Assembly: GCA_029721515.1 (NCBI GenBank)
Contig: CM056565.1
Span: forward strand, 13,146,742 to 13,210,741
Origin: Synanceia verrucosa
Lineage: Eukaryota > Chordata > Actinopteri > Perciformes > Synanceiidae
Reading direction: 5' to 3'
DNA length: 64,000 nt
The position numbers and the translations under genes were made by a program. Below, in pieces: positions 11,932 through 24,049 of the stretch. Each line of letters starts with the position of its first letter. Position 1 is the first letter of the stretch. The notes under the pieces were generated by a model that saw nothing but the letters and a program-made list of their open reading frames with translations, had not been told where the DNA came from and did no database searches.

Positions 11932-12315
11932 TTAAAGGGGAAGTGCCACAAATTGGACCTTATTTCTGGGATAAAATACTGTCATTTAATCCCCCATTTC
12001 CCTTTGGAGTCATTTGGAGTATTTCTGATGATAGTGGATTTGACGATATCCATTTAACAGGAGTGAAGCGGGCACAGAAATGCAGCCAGTAAATGACACA
12101 AACTTCACCATTTCTCAAATGACAGACGTTTAATAAAAAAGGCAACACTATTATTTACTGGCTGCATTTCTGTGCCTGTTAATCCTGTCAAATCCAAGAT
12201 CATCGGAAATGACCAAAGTGAAATAGGTGAGTAAATGACAGTATTTTATCCCAATTTTGTTTTTTAATTTCAATTTTGAAATTGAAATTTGTAAAAAGTG
12301 GCACTTCCCCTTTAA
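11932..12315. mobile_element. Foldback MITE with TTAA ends
   Basis: The ends are inverted copies of TTAAAGGGGAAGTGCCAC (11,932-11,949 and the complement at 12,298-12,315). Inside, a second inverted pair, CAGAAATGCAGCCAGTAAAT at about 12,075 and its complement at about 12,153, shows that nearly the whole 384-bp element folds on itself. There is no coding capacity. TTAA at both ends fits non-autonomous piggyBac or Kolobok-type DNA transposons; which superfamily is not resolved. Confidence 0.75.
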
Positions 12316-12819
12316 TGTCTTCCCACTAGAGTCCTCTCGAATTCACAGGATCTATTAAAACTGACATGTTTACAAGTATATTTGAAGTCATGCCTGGTGA
12401 CAGCTGGTCCATTAGAAGTGATCAGTGACTTAGAGGATCAGACAAGAGGACATGGTTGTTCATCCCCTGTAATGGCTTAATCAATACATTAGCTCATCAG
12501 TATCCAGGAAACATATGTGCTGTCGTGGAGAGTGAAGAGTGTCTAAGAGCTGGAACTATACATTATTGACTTTTGTTAAGTGATCCGAGGGACTGAAATA
12601 ATGGATGTGAAATACTGCATATTTAGTTTTACCTGTATAACATACAGTATATGTTAATATTACACATATTACATAATATATGTAGTAAGTATTATCATAA
12701 AGAGTTGGAAAAAGACATGACAGTTTCATAATATTAGGTCAGTGTGGTTGTGGGGTTATTTATAGCCTATATCCAACACATATGTAATATAATAGCCTGT
12801 CCTTGCTGAACTGTTCTGC

Positions 12820-12822
<3 letters not shown>

Positions 12823-12857
<35 letters not shown>
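12823..12857. repeat. (TG)n microsatellite
   Basis: About 17 TG units. Confidence 0.95.
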
Positions 12858-12859
<2 letters not shown>

Positions 12860-13011
12860 CGGCAGCAGGTCTGTCCTCTCCGTGGTGGACTGAGTGAAAT
12901 CCATTGTGGCATCAAGAGTGGCTTTTTCTCTGAGATTCACAGGATTAACTACCTAATCTCCCCACCATAAAGGGAGAGTGGCGAGGGGGTAGTGAGTCCA
13001 ATATAGACACA

Positions 13012-13084
<73 letters not shown>
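13012..13084. repeat. Compound (CT)n(CA)n microsatellite
   Basis: A CT array to 13,050 with one T insertion passes directly into about 17 CA units. It produces a spurious Glu-Arg/Cys-Val open frame on the minus strand. Confidence 0.95.
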
Positions 13085-13089
<5 letters not shown>

Positions 13090-16000
13090 CATAAGCATAC
13101 CTGCACCAACACAAGCGAGGTGAGAATGTTTTGTTGTTGGCTGTGTTTTCAAAATGAAGGTCAGTGGGTGATTTTCAGCCAGTGAACCAGTTCAGACAGT
13201 AACTAATGACTTTTTGTCATCATCATCTCGATTATTCTCTAATTGAACTGATTGGCATATATAAAATTAAAAATATTCAAAGTTGACGGCTTCACAATGC
13301 TTGTTTTGTCTGACTGGCAGTCTTAAAACCAAAGTGAAGTTGATATGATGCCATGAAACAAAAATGAAAAGCAAACCTTAAGATTTAAGAAGCTCGATAC
13401 ATGACATAACAACTAATTGTTGTTGATTAATTTCATGTTAATTAACTAATCAGTCATTTCAGCAGGCTACTAAAACCACACCAAGACACATAAATCATTG
13501 TATTTTGTTCTTATCTTAGATACAAAGTACAAAATGTACTTGTCTGTTCTTAACAATAGTGAATTAACTTGTACAACTCACCGTGTAGCACTGTCTAACT
13601 TCCACTGACCACTGCTGTAATAGGTTACATGAATATGAAACACATGCTGATGAATTAGACTTACTCATTCGTCTTTTCAGTCATTGTGGTCTTTATTTAT
13701 GATGTTAATGTGGTTTTAAAACATAATACTATGCTCAACAGGGTGTACGGCTTAAATCTTAAAACATTATGTCTTCATGTTCAGTACTAGGGTTTAAGAT
13801 AACATTATTTTAGGTGTGCTACAAATAAAGTTATGTTAAAAATGTACATAAATCTTCAGTGAACAGAACATTATATGTCAGTGACAGCTTTTTAAACATA
13901 AATGCTTATGTATAATTATCTTACCTGTGGGCTAAAACCTAAAAGTATCGAGCTCGCATGAATACAGTCTGTGTTTGTTTCCTTCCTCAGTACTTGCCTG
14001 TACTTGTTCGACAGTGCTGGTCTGTGTAATATGAACCACCAGGTCACCTTTACAGTCCCTCAGTTCCTCTCTTTAAGGTTTGCTGATCAAATATAAATGT
14101 TACATTTTGTGTGAGGACAAAACAACTCCTGTAATCCTCTTAGCCTCTTGACTCATTTAGATTTCCATCCAAGCACCTGCTGTCTCAGACCACACACAGA
14201 CTTATAGTATGCATGAAACACACATGCAGAGAAAAAAGGAGGTTTTTTTGTGTTTGAAAGGTCAAAGGGCATGATTAAAGTCTAACCAGTATGTTGAATC
14301 CACTCACTTGCTGACAGAGGATAAACTTTGAGCTATTTTGGTTTCCAGCGTCACGACAAAACAGTTGCTGCTTTCTGGCTTTGAAGGGCAGCGTGCACGC
14401 CACCCGAGGCGGTTACCACTGCTCCATATATAAACACTGACGCTCAGCATAGCAGCACTAGAACATCCTACTGCTTTGCTTCCATGTTTCCCACAGATTA
14501 TCAACATGCACTGTGTGCCATCGGCAATTGTCAGATCCTGTAGCAGGCGCAAGCGATGGCACTGGAAACATAACACCCAGCGTGACGCTTCACATCCTCT
14601 GACTGAGAGGACGACTCAGTTCAGCTCTCCAAGCGGAGGTGTGAGCAGTTATTTCTCCACCGCAGCTACAGTAGTGATTTATATCCTCCTCCAGTTCACC
14701 CACTCTCCCCCTTGGCCAGCAGTCCCTGACTGAGAGGTCAGTGACTATAACAATGGTAGTCTTATTCTGAAAGGATTAGGTCACCCAAAAAATAAAGAAA
14801 ATCTTATTTTCCTCCAGTGGTATAGAGCAGATAAGTTAATATCATCTCTGTGATCACCCAAATACAACAGATGTGAATGTAATTGAGTTTGTTCATTAAG
14901 TGAAATAGAAATATATAGAAACATATCAACACATTTTGGATGGGTCATCATTAAATTTGGTTCAGACATTCATGGTTTCATCAGGATGAACTGCTCTGTG
15001 TTTTTGGTCCAGTACCTTTAAGTCTAAACACCTGCAAAACTAACGGCATTCCCACCAGCCTTGTGTTTGGTGCTAATTAGTAAGTGTTATGCATGCAAAT
15101 ACATTAAAGTAAGATGGTGAATCTGGTAAACTTCAAAGTGTTAGCATTGTCATTGGGAGCATGTTAGTACATTTAGCTGAAAGCACTGTCGTAGCCTGAA
15201 GTAAACAAGCCACCATTACTGTTGTGGCCTCTCACTAAAACTGCAGGCTATGGGAATTATTTCACTGTACTGTTCAGTGCAAAGCAAATTTTACTGACAT
15301 GATGCCTTTGGGCCCAAGAACACTTTTTCCCATAGACTCACATCCTCACTCACATCACTCTCTTACCTCTTTGAGGTAAATCACCTCCTCCTACAACTCC
15401 TAAAAGTTGTAAAATGCACTAATAGTTATCTCTGGCAGTTAAAGGAAATGCTGTTTGCTCTATGGCCCCATTGATATGAAAGACCTGCGAAATTTCTTAT
15501 TCACAAGTCACTTTTTTTTTGCTTCAAGAGCCACACAAACTTCTGCAGGAATGAATGGAGCCCCGACTCAAATGTTGTGTCCAGTTCTCTTTATGCAGTC
15601 ATGCACAGCATAGGGTAATGAGCAAACATGAGCATTTGTTGTCTTTTACATTGATATGAATTAGGTCTGACCAAGGTAGCTTGCTGAATAATTACTGAAT
15701 AATATCCTTACTCATATTGCTAATCGACTTTCATCACTGAACTGTAAATGAGCTGCTTAGAGTCAGTAACTCTCTCACCACTCCTCAAGATGATGCCTTT
15801 ATTAGTCAGGATCATGTCCCTCTCAAAAGCAGCAGTCTAAACCTGAGTTGGATTAGGCTCAGGCTTGCCAGAAACTACCTAAGCCCCAGTTTATCTACAA
15901 CAAACTGTTGTTGTAAGGATCAGGAGAGGTGGGTGCTCCTCTAATCTGCCCACCTGGTAAATATACACAGGGATTAGTCCTGAGAGCCCTCTGATAGACC

Positions 16001-16528
16001 TTTTTCTGATGGAGGCTAAGTGTGAGTTGTATCAGTGATTCCAAATTAATATGTTTTGAATCAGCTTTGAGTGCAGAGAAACGGCACTCACGCACACCCT
16101 TTGCTGTGAAAATAATTTGTCATCATCTCACGCTATTCGCCATCTGTCTGACGCAGAAGGAGAACACAGGACCAGCTCAGTGTTTGTATTTCTGTGCACC
16201 TGCCTTATAGTTATCTTCCTGTGAGTGTGTGTTAATTAGCATTTTATGCGTCTGTCCGTTTGTGTTTGTACAGTACACTGTGTCCCAGAAATGCTCTGTT
16301 CAGTACAGAATAGTAGTTCTTTATGACGTCATACAGGCAGCTCAACCTGTAAGGCTGCCTCTGTATGCGTACAGGTATGTCAGGGTTAGAGCAAATAGCC
16401 TTCATGAACATGTTATTGAATAATAATATGAAAAGTTGGCGTTCTGTCTACGTTCTGTTTGTTTTACTGGTAACAGGAAAAACACAAGAGCCTGACAGGA
16501 TCTATTTGGTCTCATTTATAATGTATTT

Positions 16529-16531
<3 letters not shown>

Positions 16532-16559
<28 letters not shown>
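16532..16559. repeat. (GT)n microsatellite
   Basis: About 14 GT units. Confidence 0.95.
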
Positions 16560-17800
16560 TAAATGTATTTAACAATTAATTTAACACACAAATTCACTCA
16601 CAATTTATATATAAGGCCTATTGTTAATTTGGGTCGCATCAGTTTGTTGTTTTTTTAAAAAGTTTGTCCCCAGAAAAAGTTTGTCAAACACTGCTCTGAC
16701 AGGTCAGACACTTTGGTCCAGGCTGAAATATGTCATTGATGTGAATAACAGCTATTTGATAAATATGATTTGATGGCCACTAAATTTTATACAGACATTC
16801 GTGGTTCTCAGATGATGTAGCCTATGATGATGATGATCCTCTGACATCTCATCAAGCCCCACCGTGAGATTTCTGTTTTTGGGTCAACAGTGCGCAGCCG
16901 TTCATGCTCTCCACAGAATGAATAACTTTGATGATCGAGGTGACCAAAGACATTTTCTCTGGCACCACCTTCTGTTTCACAGGCACTTAATGTTAGTTTG
17001 TTCGCAACAATACTGCTTCTCAGAGCCATCAGACTAATTTCCCTTTAGAAACAGGAGGAGTTTCTCTTAACTTGTTATGTGATGTATTCCAGCTTTAGAG
17101 AGATTTATTCCACAGGAGCAGTCCAGACCGTGTTTCTTTCTATCTGCAGAGACAAACAGAATGATTTATAGAAGAGGCGGATGACATCAGGAAGACACTG
17201 AACCTGTAAAATGACAAAATGCACTGTGACATCGTCAAACCATTGTATTTACAGGGACTATTATCACTCGACCTGCCTTTCTTGACATAATCATAGTGTC
17301 TATTGTTGTTATCAATGGCTCAACCCTTTTCACGTCATTAGTTATACTCAGGTGTTACTGGCAAACGCACACAAAGCAAACCGCAGACAGCAGCTGCCTC
17401 CCCTTTCATTCATCTGTTCCTCCTCGTTCCACTCCTCCTCTCTCATGGTGACTAGGCAGGTATTAAGTAAAGGTTGATCAGCGTTATCACCGGTACACAA
17501 CTGGTATGATGGATGCTTGCTGGGCCATTATTACGAGGGAGAACAGCTGTGATTAGATGGGCAACAAGCTTCCTTACAGAGCTCAAAACAAAAACAGGAC
17601 GGCAGTGAGTCAGCATGGACTGTGGCTGTTTCTCTCATCCTTGTGACCCAATAGAAAAGTAGACTCTCTCATTCAGAGAACATGCAGTGTTCACAAACAC
17701 AGACAGATAAATAGTGAGAGCATCATCTAAAGGGTGATACAAGAAGTTCAGTTGGTCAACAAAGTCCTGGGCTGAAGCAGCACAAGACATAAACATTAAT

Positions 17801-17803
<3 letters not shown>

Positions 17804-17857
<54 letters not shown>
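17804..17857. repeat. (TG)n microsatellite, left member of an opposed pair
   Basis: About 27 TG units. It is complementary to the CA array 79 bp downstream. Confidence 0.95.
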
Positions 17858-17858
<1 letters not shown>

Positions 17859-17933
17859 GGCTCCTCACTTCCTCCTTTGGTTTCCATCAGCTGAAATTCT
17901 CTGGCTTAGAGTCAAGAGCGGATGTGTCTGCGT

Positions 17934-17935
<2 letters not shown>

Positions 17936-17992
<57 letters not shown>
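17936..17992. repeat. (CA)n microsatellite, right member of an opposed pair
   Basis: About 28 CA units, complementary to the TG array at 17,804-17,857. Confidence 0.95.
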
Positions 17993-17994
<2 letters not shown>

Positions 17995-20900
17995 GTTGAT
18001 GAGGCACCAATGGCCTAAAATTAAGTGAGTAATTTAGAGTTTTTACTTGAAGTACTAAAGTTTTTTTAAGCTTACCTGATGAAAGAGATCTTGAATTCAA
18101 TGATTGCTTACTCGCGACAATAGAATGAATAAATGTTATGAGCAGTCAAGCCACAGTTACTCAATTGATACCTTACATTTCTACTCTAAGGGGGTGCCAT
18201 CGCTCGTTGTATTGTTGTCTGTAACAGTATAATGACACTAGAAATCTGAATTTCTAGATTGAATCTGAATCATTCCAACAGCAACTGAAAAATAAGATGA
18301 AAAACACAAACAAAACAAATCCAGTGCCTGTTATGTTCATTATGATATGTTTACATTTGTGAGTTAATTGGTCTGAAGGGGCAGACTGTCACTGCTGCAA
18401 CTTTCTCAACAACACTGGGCTGGGTGTTTTCATCTGGATAATTACTTTTAATCCAGCACACTCATGGTAGTTTCTCAAGATTAGCAACTCTAGCTGGAAT
18501 ATTACTCTGCAAGGTGCATGTACTACACAAACTTTGATATTAATATTTATGCTTCTCCTTAGTAAATGATATAATATTACAAATGAATCATGTAAATTAG
18601 AAGATTCACAAAGTTAATGTGCTCTACATTATGATGTGATGTGTTCATGTTATTATTTGTGACCATAACAGTGAAACTACGTTGCCAGTGTGTCCTTAGT
18701 ATGAGCTCAGTGTAATAATAATGGCTTTTTAATAATATCCATTTTTAATCAGTATGATGACTTTAGCTGATAACCTCTCCATTAATGAATGTGCCAAAAA
18801 TCTGCGTCCTAATCCTACATAGAAGACATTGGTTTATGAGAGTGTGATAATAAAAACCCAGTGGCACACATTAAACACTCAAAATCCTCAATCCCAGCTC
18901 ACTTTGGAGGGAATAAGACTAAACTTTGAACTGTGTTACTGTAAGTTTCAAAACACCATTGCAGAGTTGGGTCTCCCCTGAATAAAATCAGTTACTGTGA
19001 CATTAAAGCTCAATCTAACAGATGTTTGTTGTGTTCAGTGATACAACAGCTTTAAAACTTTCAAACACTAGTCTGAAGCTAGTCGACCAGAAACAGCGTT
19101 GTATTTAAAACAGACAAAAGCCTTGATTATGGATCAATACATGGATGTTTCAGACTGCTGTTAAGAGCACATACTGTATATGTATCCAGTTGTCAGTGCT
19201 AATCACAGCTCTCCCATTGTTTTCACAGTGGCATATAACTGCAAACCTACACAAAAAACACCCAGTCATTTAAACATATGCTATTTCTTTGCTCAAATGT
19301 GAAGGCTGCACTGCACACATTTGATCCTGGAGGAAGTGTTTCACACATCTATCAACACTTTATTGTACAGTTGTTGTAGTGTCTGTCATCAAGGCTTCTG
19401 AAGAAAGTATTTGTTTACCTGAACGTGTAAAATCAGGCCTTGAGCTCCTCTGTTTCTGTTGAAGCTCGCTTTCCCAAATCATCATCGACAAAATATAATT
19501 AAAAATACTAAAAACAGCTGACAGTTTTTAAAATCAATATGTTGGTCAGTGTTTATGAGACCAATCCAGGTTTATCCAGTTTCTTTGTTTATTTGCTGGA
19601 TGGATTAATGAACATAAAGTACAATTAAGGCTGATGATAAATCACTGTACTGGAAAAATTTAAATATTTGTGTGGGTACTGGCACTGGATGAAATGTTTG
19701 GGAATCACAATGATCACAATTTATCCTGAGGAGGGCATGAATGACTGAAACAAATTTCATGGAAATTCATCCGGTGGTGCCACAAATGATGTCGAGGGTT
19801 CACAGAACAGATTTGTTGTCAGGGAGTTAAGAAAACTTTTTTTCCTGGCATGACAAAGTCTATGTGTCCTCTTAAAGAAAAGGACCGTTAAACATCAACA
19901 ATCTGAGTGATCACCTTTATTCAAGGGATGGTGACAAACATGTTAAAACATAATTCTCTTTATGTTATCTGACTTTACTTCAACAGAAGACACTTTGCAG
20001 TCAGTTCCACATGTTGTTAGTCACTTTCTTTGTCTTTCTGCCTTCGTCAGTCTTTCTTTTCCTGCATCGATGCACACTACTCTCTGCCGTGTGTATGAAT
20101 CAACATACAAATAGCACACACCTCATGTAAACATATAACACACACAAGCACACACCAATACTGTTTATTACAAAAGAAACAAACACAGAGAGGACAGGCA
20201 TAAAATGACTCATGAGATGCAACCATGAGTGCAGGATGACGAATCTGATCTCTCAAGAACTCCCACTCAAGCGTTTGGCAACTCTTTGTCCACTCAAAAA
20301 CAAGCAACATGCAAATGCACGCTCTACTGCTGTCATTCACATGAACAGACAAGCATCTCCCACTTCTTTCTTAAATTTCTGTCTCTTTGAGGAGCCAATA
20401 AAGTGAATAAATAAAGTTTGTTCCACATGTAAGATTTAAACTGCTGCACCTGACACTGATGAAGCACTGAGATCTGAAACATCTCTGCGTGTGTTGGTCC
20501 TGGTTTTCTATTGCTGACGATTTACATTGAAGGAAATTTTACATTCCTCTAACGAGATGGTTGTGGAAATCAGCGAAAGGTGGTGCAAATGAAACAGGGC
20601 AGACTTGTCCTTTACAACAGCATCACCCAGTGGATGAAGAGGTGGATAACAGTGTGCAGGTGGAGAGAGATGATGGTGCAGAGGCATCTTATAAAAGGCT
20701 GCTTCATTCACATCAGATCAGATCAGTGTTACTCTTATAAAATAATCTCCTCATGCACAGCACTTTCAAATGTAAACCTATGTCTCTCTTTGAAGGCAGT
20801 CAGCTCAGAGAGGCTGCAGGCTCTCTTGTGATTGGTGCAGAGGTGGGCTGGTACTCAGGAGATGCACCTGATTGGTTCGTCACTTACAATCACGTTGACA

Positions 20901-21930
20901 TGCAGAAGCAGGCTGCAGCTATGACTAAATTTTTTTTCTATTTAATTAAAAATACAATAAAATAATAGATTCAAGTTCCTGTGTGTGGATGTTAGTGCAT
21001 CCACTAAGTGATATTCTGATGTCCTGTTTTCTACTATTTTTAAATATAATAATATACAATATTTACAATTACAATGCAATATTTAAAATAATTATTATTA
21101 ATAATTATTATATTGATTGTTTACTTTGGTTTGATACTTTGTTTGGAGCACAGATAGTTAGGATAGATATATTAGAGTTAGTGAATGTTATGCTTACCTC
21201 CCTGTGAGTGCTTTTTGTTTATAAACTACATTATAGTAATTTAATTATATACTTACCTCCTCCTGAGCGCCCTTTGTTTACTCCTTTTTCTCCTTTAGTC
21301 CTTGGCATTATTTTGCTCACCTTGTGTTTATTTAAAGACATCTTTATTTTTGAAACGTCTGCTGCTCCTTGTGTTTGGGTCCTCATCCTTGTGCTGCTTT
21401 TGGTAATCCGTTGTGACAAACCTATGGGACGTATCTTCTCTTATCCATGAAAAAGTAATTAATCAAAGGCTTCTGCCAGTCCTCTGCAGAGCCTTGATAT
21501 GCTCACTTCAGTGAGCACAGACTCAGTCTGCACAAACAGGTTATTATGTGTTTCTCATGCTGGCTGCAGACTGGCTGCAAAGTTGTTTTCCACAGATGTT
21601 GCTGCTGATAGAAAGTCTTATCATCAGGTCTGATGACTGATCAGCACAAGATGGTGGGTCCACTAACAAACTAAATATTTTTTAATTCACCTTTTTTCAC
21701 AAAGCCAGGCCTGAGACAGCTACCACATCAGTAATTCAAATTGTAACCCAGTAGTGACCCTAGTAGTGAATTGAGTGAGGAGGGTCAGGTGGTGGCAGAA
21801 AGGAGGTTAACACAGGACAGGAGGGAGTGGATGTGTCTGGATGGGTGTTAGTACTAAAGTAATACTACACACTGAATGGTATGATCTGGACAGATGTGGG
21901 TCTGTGAAGAGTGGGAAGATAGTGGAAATA

Positions 21931-22714
21931 CAGAGAAGACACAGTGAAGACAAAGTGAAGACAGTGAAGACACAGTGAAGACACAGTGAAGACAGTGAAG
22001 ACAGAGAAGACACTGAAAAAACAGTGAAGACAGTAAAGACAGTGAAGACACTGAAAAAACAGTGAAGACTGTAAAGACAGAGAAGACACTGAAAAACAGT
22101 GAAGACTGTAAAGACAGAGAAGACACTGAAAAAACAGTGAAGATAGTAAAGACAGAGAAGACAGTGAAGACAGTGATGACACAGTGAAGACAGTGAGGCC
22201 ACAGTGAAGACAAAGTGAAGACAGTGAAGACAGTGAAGACACAGTGAAGACAGTGAGGCCACAGTGAAGACAAAGTGAAGACAGTGAAGACAGTGAAGAC
22301 ACAGTGAAGACACAGTGAAGACAGTGAAGACAGTGAAGACAAAGTGAAGACAGTGAAGACACAGTGAAGACTGAAAAAACAGTGAAGACAGAAAACAGTG
22401 AAGACACAGTAAAGACAGTAGAAACAGTGAAGACAGTAAAGACAGTGAAAACAGTGAAGACAGTGAAGACAGAAAACATAGGGAAGACACAATGAAGACA
22501 GAGAAGACACTGAAAAAACAGTGAAGACAGTAGACAGTTAAGACAGAAAACAGTGAAGACAGTGAAGACAGAGAAGACAGTGAAAAACAGTGAAGACAGT
22601 GAAGACAGAAAACATAGTGAAGACATAGTGAAGACAGAGAAGACAGTGAAAAACAGTGAAGACAGTGAAGACAGAAAACATAGTGAAGACAGTGAAGACA
22701 GTGAAATGAAGTGA
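21931..22714. repeat. Minisatellite of AGTGAAGAC-type units
   Basis: Nearly 800 bp consist of variants of a 9-bp unit ACAGTGAAG/AGTGAAGAC, interspersed with AGAGAAGACACTGAAAAAAC variants and a higher-order block around 22,150-22,280 in which a segment with CAGTGAGGCCACAGTGAAG recurs. The minus strand is open in all three frames (218-253 codons), which follows from the unit lacking stop codons on that strand. I interpret it as a non-coding satellite. Confidence 0.9.
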
Positions 22715-22784
22715 ATGATTACAAACCAAATAGAATAACAAGAGGCAGATCAACATTGATGGATAACATATAAGCACATATGAT

Positions 22785-22872
22785 AAGACGTGACATGACA
22801 TGATGACATGACATGAAATTATATTATATGATATTACATAACATGACACAACTCACATGACAGACATGACAT
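22785..22872. repeat. Degenerate CATGA-type tandem repeat
   Basis: Imperfect copies of CATGA/TGACATGACA follow the minisatellite after about 70 bp of unique sequence. Confidence 0.6.
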
Positions 22873-23055
22873 GGTTAGCACTGTTGCCTCACAACAAGGC
22901 CTTTCTGTGTGGAGTTTGTATGTGATATGAACTGACTTACTCCCCTATCCAAAGACATGCATGGGGAAGGTCAATTGGCTAATTTAAATAATAAGTGTGA
23001 ATGTGAACCCATGCCTTTCACCCTATGACAGCTGGGATAGGCTATCTGCTACAAT
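22873..23055 (+). mobile_element. Degenerate L2-type LINE 3' fragment
   Basis: The order of phrases GTTAGCACTGTTGCCTCACA, TTTCTGTGTGGAGTTTG, CAAAGACATGCA and GACAGCTGGGATAGGCT matches the 3' end of the abundant fish L2/Maui-type LINE as I recall it. The copy is interrupted by small deletions and is directly abutted by the Tc1 fragment. Confidence 0.65.
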
Positions 23056-23063
23056 ATAAAAAA

Positions 23064-24046
23064 AATATTCCACAGTCAACTGTCAGCTGTATTATAAGAA
23101 CGTGGAAGTGTTTGGGAACGACAACAACTCAGCCACAAAGTGGTAGACCACGTAAACTGATGGAGCGGGGTCAGCGGATGCTGAGGCGAATAGTGTGAAG
23201 AGGTCACCAAATTTCTGCAGAGTCAATCACTACAGACCTCCAAACTTCATGTGGCCTTCAGATTAGCTCAAGAACAGTGCACAGAGAGCTTCATGGAATG
23301 GGTTTCCATGGCCGAGCAGCTGCATCCAAACCATACATCACTAAGTGCAATGCAAAGCGTCAGATGGTGTAAAGCACGCCGCCACTGGACTCTAGAGCAG
23401 TGGACACGTGTTCTCTGGAGTGACGAATCACGCTTCTCTATCTGGCAATCTGATGGATGAGTCTGGGTTTGGTGGTTGCCAGGAGAACGATACTTGTTGG
23501 ACTGCATTGTGCCAAGTGTAAAGTTTGGTGGAGGGGGGATTATGGTGTGGGGTTGTTTTTCAGGACCTGGGCTTGGCCCCTTAGTTCCAGTGAAAGGAAC
23601 TCTGAATGCTTCAGCATACCAAGACATTTGGCAGTTTGGAGCTGGCCCCTTCCTCTTCCAACATGACTGTGCACCAGTGCACAAAGCAAGGTCCATAAAG
23701 ACATGGATGACAGAGTCTGGTGTGGATGAACTTGACTGGCCTGCACAGAGTCCTGACCTCAACCCAATAGAACATCTTTGGGATGAATTAGAGCAGAGAC
23801 TGAGAGCCAGGCCTTCTTGTCCAACATCAGTGTGTGACCTCATAAATACACTTCTGGAAGAACGATCAAAAATTCCCATAAACACACTCCTAAACCTTGT
23901 GGACAGCCTTCCCAGAAGAGTTGAGGCTGTTATAGCGGTAAAGGGTGGACCGACGTCATATTGAACCCTATGGATTAGGAATGGGATGTCACTTAAGTTC
24001 ATATGTGAGTCAAGGCAGGTGAGCGAATACTTTTGGCAGTATAGTG
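23064..24046 (+). mobile_element. 5'-truncated Tc1/mariner element
   Basis: This copy aligns by eye with the one at 51.8-53.1 kb but begins about 250 bp into it, at AAATATTCCACAGTCAACTG, and keeps the 3' terminal repeat TACTTTTGGCAGTATAGTG. The transposase remnant shows W-S-D-E-S-R-F (first catalytic Asp), then a TGA at about 23,458, then an open 162-codon C-terminal part with F-Q-H-D-C-A-P-V-H (second Asp) and N-P-I-E-H-L-W (Glu). This is a DDE transposase layout of the Tc1 group. A 36-bp deletion removes residues between A-Y-Q-D-I and Q-F-G-A-G-P-F relative to the other copy. Non-functional. Confidence 0.9.
23251..23964 (+). pseudogene. Tc1-like transposase pseudogene
   Basis: The reading frame is broken by an in-frame stop at 23,458-23,460 and lacks the N-terminal DNA-binding half. 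The remaining catalytic core keeps D, D and E residues of the Tc1/mariner family. A 12-codon internal deletion is evident against the second copy in this window. The 162-codon open part (23,476-23,964) should not be taken for a host gene. Confidence 0.85.
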
Positions 24047-24049
24047 TGT

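Larger units (their letters stand above)
10300..21900. other. Gene-poor intergenic region
   Basis: No exon of a recognisable family was found on either strand. katnal1, which sits between UBL3 and HMGB1 in human, was specifically looked for through its AAA-ATPase motifs and not seen. The interval holds one foldback MITE (11.93-12.32 kb), a 45-codon ORF at 11,563-11,700 of unknown meaning, and large TG, CT and CA arrays. Most of it is ordinary AT-rich unique sequence. Confidence 0.6.

Noticed and set aside
17804..18100. ORFs of repeated Cys-Val and His-Thr
   Set aside because: They are translations of TG/CA microsatellites on both strands.
21807..22626. Three overlapping minus-strand ORFs of 218-253 codons rich in Leu, Ser, Phe, Cys
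   Set aside because: All are readings of one minisatellite whose unit has no stop codon; no start context or splice evidence.
23476..23964. 162-codon plus-strand ORF as a host gene
   Set aside because: It is the catalytic part of a decayed Tc1 transposase.
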